From NCBI RefSeq assembly GCF_024868665.1, contig NC_079900.1:26350560-26414559 (forward strand): a DNA stretch of 64,000 nucleotides. The letters are read 5' to 3'. This DNA is from Triplophysa rosa (Eukaryota > Chordata > Actinopteri > Cypriniformes > Nemacheilidae). The notes under the pieces are model-generated. The model ran no database searches and had not been told where the DNA came from. It was given only the letters and a program-made list of their open reading frames with translations. The translations under genes and the position numbers were made by a program. Shown in pieces: positions 62,600-64,000 of this stretch (positions are counted from its first letter, which is position 1; each line of letters starts with the position of its first letter).

Positions 62600-64000
62600 A
62601 TCACCCACAACCCCTTGCTATTTACAGTATTATAGTCGAATAATGTTTTACAGTTTTTACTGTCACATTACAGTAAAATACTTTTCATATGACAGAAATT
62701 CGTTACAGTGCATATGTCAACATGTGCCGGGCAGAAGTGATCGCTGGATGGCTGCCATGTCAGATAGTCACAGACCCACTGTTCTGTGTGGCTCTTGAGA
62801 GGGGTTTTGGCTTCTCCTGTTCCTCCGCTGCAAAGCCAGCAAGAAATACATCCAAAGAGACCATTTTAATAATGATAAAAACGTGTTTGAGGACTTTGAC
62901 AAGAAAGTTTGTGCTTTCAGATTTTACTCTGTGCATATAAAATGCTATTACATTTAAGAAGAAAAGTTATATATCGGAGGCCTTTGTTCTCTGTCACCAA
63001 AATGACACGATCACTCACACTGTAAGCACACTGAAAAATGCAGAACAATACACATTTGCAAATGTGCTGTTAAATGGTAGTTAGGGTGTTTTAGGGATTG
63101 TTGCATTAGGTGGTTGCTTACGCTACTGTAGCTTTATCTGTAGACGGTTTCATTTCAACAACATAAACAAACGTTACTCCGCATGCGCACTTTTGTAACC
63201 CCAACTTAACTTCCTGTACACATTCACAAACAATAGAGTGCCTGTAGATTATTTCTGATAACAATCAAAAGAAACATTACTTGGCTTAACTTGTCTCTCC
63301 AATATTTTGAATTTAAGCTGCGATACCAAGCTCAGATGTCAATGTACCATACGGTTTGTTTAAATGAACATAGCTACAACAAAATTCAACAAATGGTTTT
63401 ATTTAATACAATTATTATACAATAAAATAATAATACTAATTAATATTCATATAAATTAAATTAAATATAAATAGTTATATTATTAGACACTAGCCAAACA
63501 CAAACCGGAAGTTAACTGGGGGTCGATGAAACGGTCTATAAACTTCTATAAACAGTATTTATCACCAGTGTTATATTAATGAGCTTGGGGAGAACTGGCC
63601 CTCCCTGTTCAGTCTGGTTATTCCCAAGTTTCTTCCTTCACTTTTCTAATGTTAAAGTTTTGCTTCCTTGCCACCGGCTTGCCGTTGGGGTAGCATTGCT
63701 AATGAATGCATCGGTTTGGTCATTTTCACAGTTAGTAATCTGAAGTCTTATGATATTATTGCAAATGTATTTTTATATTATTTATTTTCAATTTTTGTGT
63801 GTGTTAAAGTGTATTTTCGGTATAAAGTGTATTTTCGGTAAAAGCAGCTTTTCAAAATTGTCAAAAACCGCGACTGAAATTAAATGAACGGTTCAAATGA
63901 CCTGCACTTAATATAAACACTAGCAAAATTAATGCATGTGAAGCCTTTTTTGCCTTTTATCGGTACTACGAAAGCATAAAGCATTGCTCTGCGTATGTAT
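62600..64000. other. No recognised gene; small duplication
   Basis: AAAGTGTATTTTCGGTA is duplicated in tandem at about 63806-63842. An 83-codon frame (62689-62940) has no family signature. The rest is AT-rich. Confidence 0.4.

Overview
The window looks like repeat-rich, gene-poor intergenic or intronic chromosome from a teleost fish, most probably a cypriniform. The evidence is eukaryotic gene structure (GT-AG introns, pol III box A/B SINEs, CA/CT microsatellites) and a mix of element types typical of zebrafish-like genomes: hAT, Harbinger, Tc1/mariner, Gypsy LTR, RLE-type and APE-type LINEs, tRNA SINEs and many MITEs. There are no bacterial operons, rRNAs, intact tRNAs or CRISPR arrays. The only long intact protein-coding genes are transposases. 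Three undetermined stretches (100 N at 34437-34536, single N at 35454 and 54115) mark assembly joins.

Layout. 1-14 kb: a hAT end, several MITEs, a solo LTR with a 5-bp target duplication (3810-4340), a large inverted pair of about 1.1 kb arms (about 4626-5735 and 9508-10695) that each carry a 22-bp minisatellite, a SINE nested in a MITE, and a LINE 3' end. 14-20 kb: a 1.2-kb hAT with target duplication (14420-15643), then a 3.7-kb inverted-repeat element (about 15768-19504) holding a spliced gene end that I read as a DUF4806-like protein. 20-25 kb: broken RLE-type LINE copies. The main one is interrupted by a 713-bp Harbinger derivative (22101-22813) with a MADF-domain exon and two near-perfect hairpins. 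25-31 kb: a second solo LTR (26543-27143), then an APE-type LINE split by a hAT (28887-30308) that itself holds a foldback, then a repeat with a 151-bp MITE whose empty target site is preserved at 24788.

33-40 kb: a transposon-like 5' end with a first exon that runs into the assembly gap, a truncated Tc1 end, and a broken Gypsy pol on the minus strand (35455-39480). 40-49 kb: several non-autonomous elements, including a 1.36-kb hAT packed with CGTTC/GAACG motifs (41216-42571), a 464-bp hAT with a perfect 8-bp duplication (44583-45046), and a 1-kb element (47852-48854) with two mini-exons that would splice into a 41-residue frame. 49-56 kb: a head-to-tail pair of nearly identical DD36E Tc1/mariner transposons of the Incomer type, each with an intact 346-residue transposase. 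56-64 kb: the least repeat-dense part. It has microsatellites, a probable terminal coding exon of an unidentified host gene (58463-58629, minus strand) and a degenerate DD34E Tc1 element (59145-60740).

There is no pathway here. The genes act together only in the transposon sense: autonomous transposases, and non-autonomous derivatives that keep the ends and occasional exons of their parents. The most notable items are the tandem Incomer dimer, the spliced gene in the 3.7-kb element, the exon-carrying Harbinger, and the micro-gene element at 48 kb.
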